From a virus: a stretch of 56,242 nt of DNA. Position numbers and translations under genes: made by a program. Below are positions 54,780-56,242 of this stretch, piece after piece; position 1 is the first letter of the stretch; each line of letters opens with the position of its first letter. The notes under the pieces were generated by a model. The model was not told the origin of the DNA, searched no databases, and saw only the letters and a program-made list of their open reading frames with translations. The DNA is taken from positions 1 to 56,242 of the IMG/VR virus record IMGVR_UViG_3300025424_000012, one strand, 5' to 3'.

Positions 54780-55390
54780 TCACCGTCCTGCAGTCGGCCC
54801 AGCTCGCCAGCGCAACCTATGCTGGCGTGCCTGCGGATTGGGATCGCCTGATCCAGACCGGGGATTTTGTTGGCGGCCTCAAAACCATCGACGGCGCCCA
54901 GGTCCTGGCCATCCGGGGCAGCCTGACCGCTGCCGACTGGATGCACGATGCCGAGGCCTGGCCGGAATGGGACCGGGAAATTGGCTTTGTCCACGCCGGC
55001 TTTCTGGCGGACGTAGACGACGCCCTGGCCCAGATCGAGCCGCTGCTGACCGGTCCGCTGACCATCCAAGGCCACAGCCTTGGCGGCGCGCGCGCCCGGA
55101 TCGTGGCGGCCAAGCTGCTGGTGCGCGGCAAAGCAGTCGCCCGGGTGTGCACATTCGGCAGCCCGAAGCCGGGTTTCGCCAACGTCGCGCGGATTCTGCA
55201 GAAGAGCGGCTGCGAGCATGTTAGCTATCGCAACCGCAACGACCCGGTGCCGCTGGTGCCGGGCATCCTGCCCGATTGGGTCCATCCCGAGCCGTGGATC
55301 GCCATGAACGAAGCGCCGGGCGGCGACGTGCTGGAAGCTCTGCGCGACCACAGCATGGATCTGTACATGCGCGGGGCTGCAAAGGTGTAG
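54776..55390 (+). CDS. Phage lipase (class 3 / alpha-beta hydrolase)
   Basis: Encodes 204 residues from a GTG at 54776 that overlaps the lipoprotein stop. QGHSLGGARARIVAAKLLVR carries the nucleophile elbow G-H-S-L-G-G with the catalytic Ser. NRNDPVPLVPGIL supplies the Asp and ALRDHSMDLYM the His, so the whole triad is present in order. FGSPKPG and VLAIRGSLTAADWMHDAEAW are further lipase class 3 blocks. It lacks a signal peptide. It may hydrolyse membrane lipids to finish lysis, or act in the host during lysogeny. It is the last phage gene and a terminator follows. Confidence 0.85.
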   Translation: MITVLQSAQLASATYAGVPADWDRLIQTGDFVGGLKTIDGAQVLAIRGSLTAADWMHDAEAWPEWDREIGFVHAGFLADVDDALAQIEPLLTGPLTIQGHSLGGARARIVAAKLLVRGKAVARVCTFGSPKPGFANVARILQKSGCEHVSYRNRNDPVPLVPGILPDWVHPEPWIAMNEAPGGDVLEALRDHSMDLYMRGAAKV

Positions 55391-55477
55391 CCCCGAACTT
55401 GCCAACCTGCCCCAAATCGCAAACTGACCAAAATGCTTGACTGATTTCCAGTTGTCTCCAGTTGCGAAAGCAACCTT

Positions 55478-55517
55478 GCCCCGCTTCCGGCCTTACCGCT
55501 GGGAGCGGGGCTTTTTT
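55478..55517 (+). terminator. Strong terminator at the end of the late operon
   Basis: GCCCCGCT (55478-55485) pairs with AGCGGGGC (55504-55511), followed by six Ts. It ends late transcription before the attachment site and protects host genes from read-through. Confidence 0.88.
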
Positions 55518-55562
55518 GCGTTTGGGCGTGGTGAGTGCGCCAACGGTGCGCCTAGCGATGCG

Positions 55563-55590
55563 CCTATTGCTACAGCTTTGATAGCTGTAA
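55563..55590. repeat. Short dispersed palindrome at the right edge
   Basis: CCTATTGCTACAGCTTTGATAGCTGTAA has arms TACAGCT/AGCTGTA. It shares its first half with 22311-22320. It lies just inside attR, so it belongs to the prophage side. Confidence 0.55.
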
Positions 55591-55595
55591 CCCTA

Positions 55596-55652
55596 TGGTG
55601 CCCGGGGCCGGAATCGAACCGGCACGCCTTGCGGCGGGGGATTTTGAGTCCC
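55596..55652. repeat. attR: attR core inside tRNA-Leu
   Basis: 57 bp identical to attL (38-94). It supplies the 3' part of the tRNA gene, from the anticodon stem to CCA, so the host tRNA is rebuilt after integration. These bases therefore come from the phage. Confidence 0.93.
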
Positions 55653-55680
55653 CTGCGTCTACCAATTTCACCACCCGGGC
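55596..55680 (-). tRNA. tRNA-Leu (anticodon CAA)
   Basis: 85 nt on the minus strand. The acceptor stem GCCCGGG/CCCGGGC, anticodon loop CTCAAAA with anticodon CAA, a long variable arm, the T-loop GGTTCGAATCC and an encoded CCA are all present. It decodes UUG. It is the prophage integration site and remains whole. Confidence 0.95.
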
Positions 55681-55721
55681 GGCTTGCGCTGTAAGACCGA
55701 AATTATGGCACAGTGTGGTGC

Positions 55722-56242
55722 ATGAATTACCCAAGCATTGAAGACGCCATAGGCAAAACGCCGCTTGCCGCTCTGCAGCGGATCGGCTCAAGGGAAAACG
55801 CCGCGCGCGGCAATGTGATCCTTGGCAAGCTCGAGGGCAACAATCCCGCAGGTTCCGTCAAGGACAGGCCTGCGTTGTCGATGATCCGGCGCGCGCAGGA
55901 GCGCGGCGAGATCAAGCCCGGTGACACCCTGATTGAAGCTACCTCGGGCAATACCGGAATTGCACTGGCCATGGCTGCTGCCATTAAGGGCTACCGCATG
56001 GTGCTCATCATGCCCGAGGACCTGTCGATTGAGCGAGCGCAAACCATGAAGGCCTTCGGCGCCGAACTCATCCTCACGCCCAAGAGCGGGGGCATGGAAT
56101 ACGCGCGCGATCTGGCGGAACAGATGCAGGACGAGGGCAAGGGGCGGATGCTCGACCAGTTCGCCAATGCCGACAACCCGCGCATCCACTACGAGACCAC
56201 CGGCCCCGAAATCTGGGCCGATACGGCAGGCCGGGTCACGCA
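55722..56242 (+). CDS. cysM: Cysteine synthase B (CysM), 5' part
   Basis: Host gene cut by the window end after 173 codons. SIEDAIGKTPLAALQRI at the start, GNNPAGSVKDRPAL with the PLP-binding K47 and EATSGNTGIALAMAAAIKGY are classic O-acetylserine sulfhydrylase motifs. The CysM type is indicated by IMPEDLSIERAQTMKAFGAE. It makes cysteine from O-acetylserine and sulfide or thiosulfate in the cytoplasm. It is the first chromosomal gene right of attR, divergent from the tRNA. Confidence 0.93.
   Translation, partial: MNYPSIEDAIGKTPLAALQRIGSRENAARGNVILGKLEGNNPAGSVKDRPALSMIRRAQERGEIKPGDTLIEATSGNTGIALAMAAAIKGYRMVLIMPEDLSIERAQTMKAFGAELILTPKSGGMEYARDLAEQMQDEGKGRMLDQFANADNPRIHYETTGPEIWADTAGRVT

Noticed and set aside
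1-56242. CRISPR arrays, insertion sequences, rRNA or toxin-antitoxin pairs
   Set aside because: No regularly spaced direct repeats, transposase motifs, rRNA sequence or convincing toxin-antitoxin pair were seen.

Overview
The window holds one complete temperate prophage of about 55.6 kb with a few bases of chromosome to its left and about 0.6 kb to its right. A 57-bp direct repeat (38-94 and 55596-55652) marks attL and attR. The repeat is the 3' part of a tRNA-Leu(CAA) gene that stays intact at the right edge, next to the start of a host cysM gene. High GC, the cysM/tRNA-Leu neighbourhood and short CTATTGCTAC-type palindromes suggest a Burkholderiales host, most likely Comamonadaceae. This host call is inference. 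The late genes (sheath, tube, tape measure, baseplate J/W/V/D-type) describe a contractile-tailed myovirus.

Layout. 194-17158 is one long leftward early operon of tightly overlapping genes, read from a promoter at about 17291-17319. In order of transcription it holds small zinc-finger and DUF genes, a recombination pair (putative annealing protein and YqaJ-type exonuclease), a KTSC protein, a diversity-generating retroelement (DGR), a C5-cytosine methyltransferase with a repeated specificity region, an ASCH-like protein, a run of small accessory genes, a DUF4224 protein and the integrase. 17291-17950 is the genetic switch: a leftward repressor gene flanked by two almost identical promoters, each covered by two AGGCA-N4-TGCCT operators, then a rightward Cro-type gene. 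18250-27949 is the rightward early operon: CII-like gene, helicase-methyltransferase, replication genes, an Acb2-like anti-CBASS protein, HNH-like genes, RusA and a zinc-finger protein in the position of a Q antiterminator. About 0.8 kb of structured leader with no secure gene follows (27950-28761). 28762-55390 is the late operon: terminase, portal, decoration-like proteins, protease/scaffold, capsid, connector, tail, baseplate, fibre and lysis genes, ending in a lipase-like gene.

The standout system is the DGR at 8073-11001. It has a reverse transcriptase, an Avd-type accessory protein, an adenine-rich template repeat (TR) and two different target genes whose C-terminal variable repeats (VRs) differ from the TR only at template adenines: 15 of 15 differences in one and 16 of 16 in the other. 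All eleven template Asn codons are changed in both targets. It lies in the repressor-controlled early operon, not beside the tail fibre. The reverse-transcriptase reading frame appears to run through the TR in a different frame.

Other points of interest are eight repeats in the methyltransferase specificity region, a textbook A-AAA-AAC -1 frameshift signal between the tail assembly chaperones, a probable internal scaffold start in the protease gene, a phage lipase with a visible Ser-Asp-His triad, and two DUF6527-like paralogues in the early and late operons. All family assignments come from reading motifs by eye; no database search was run.
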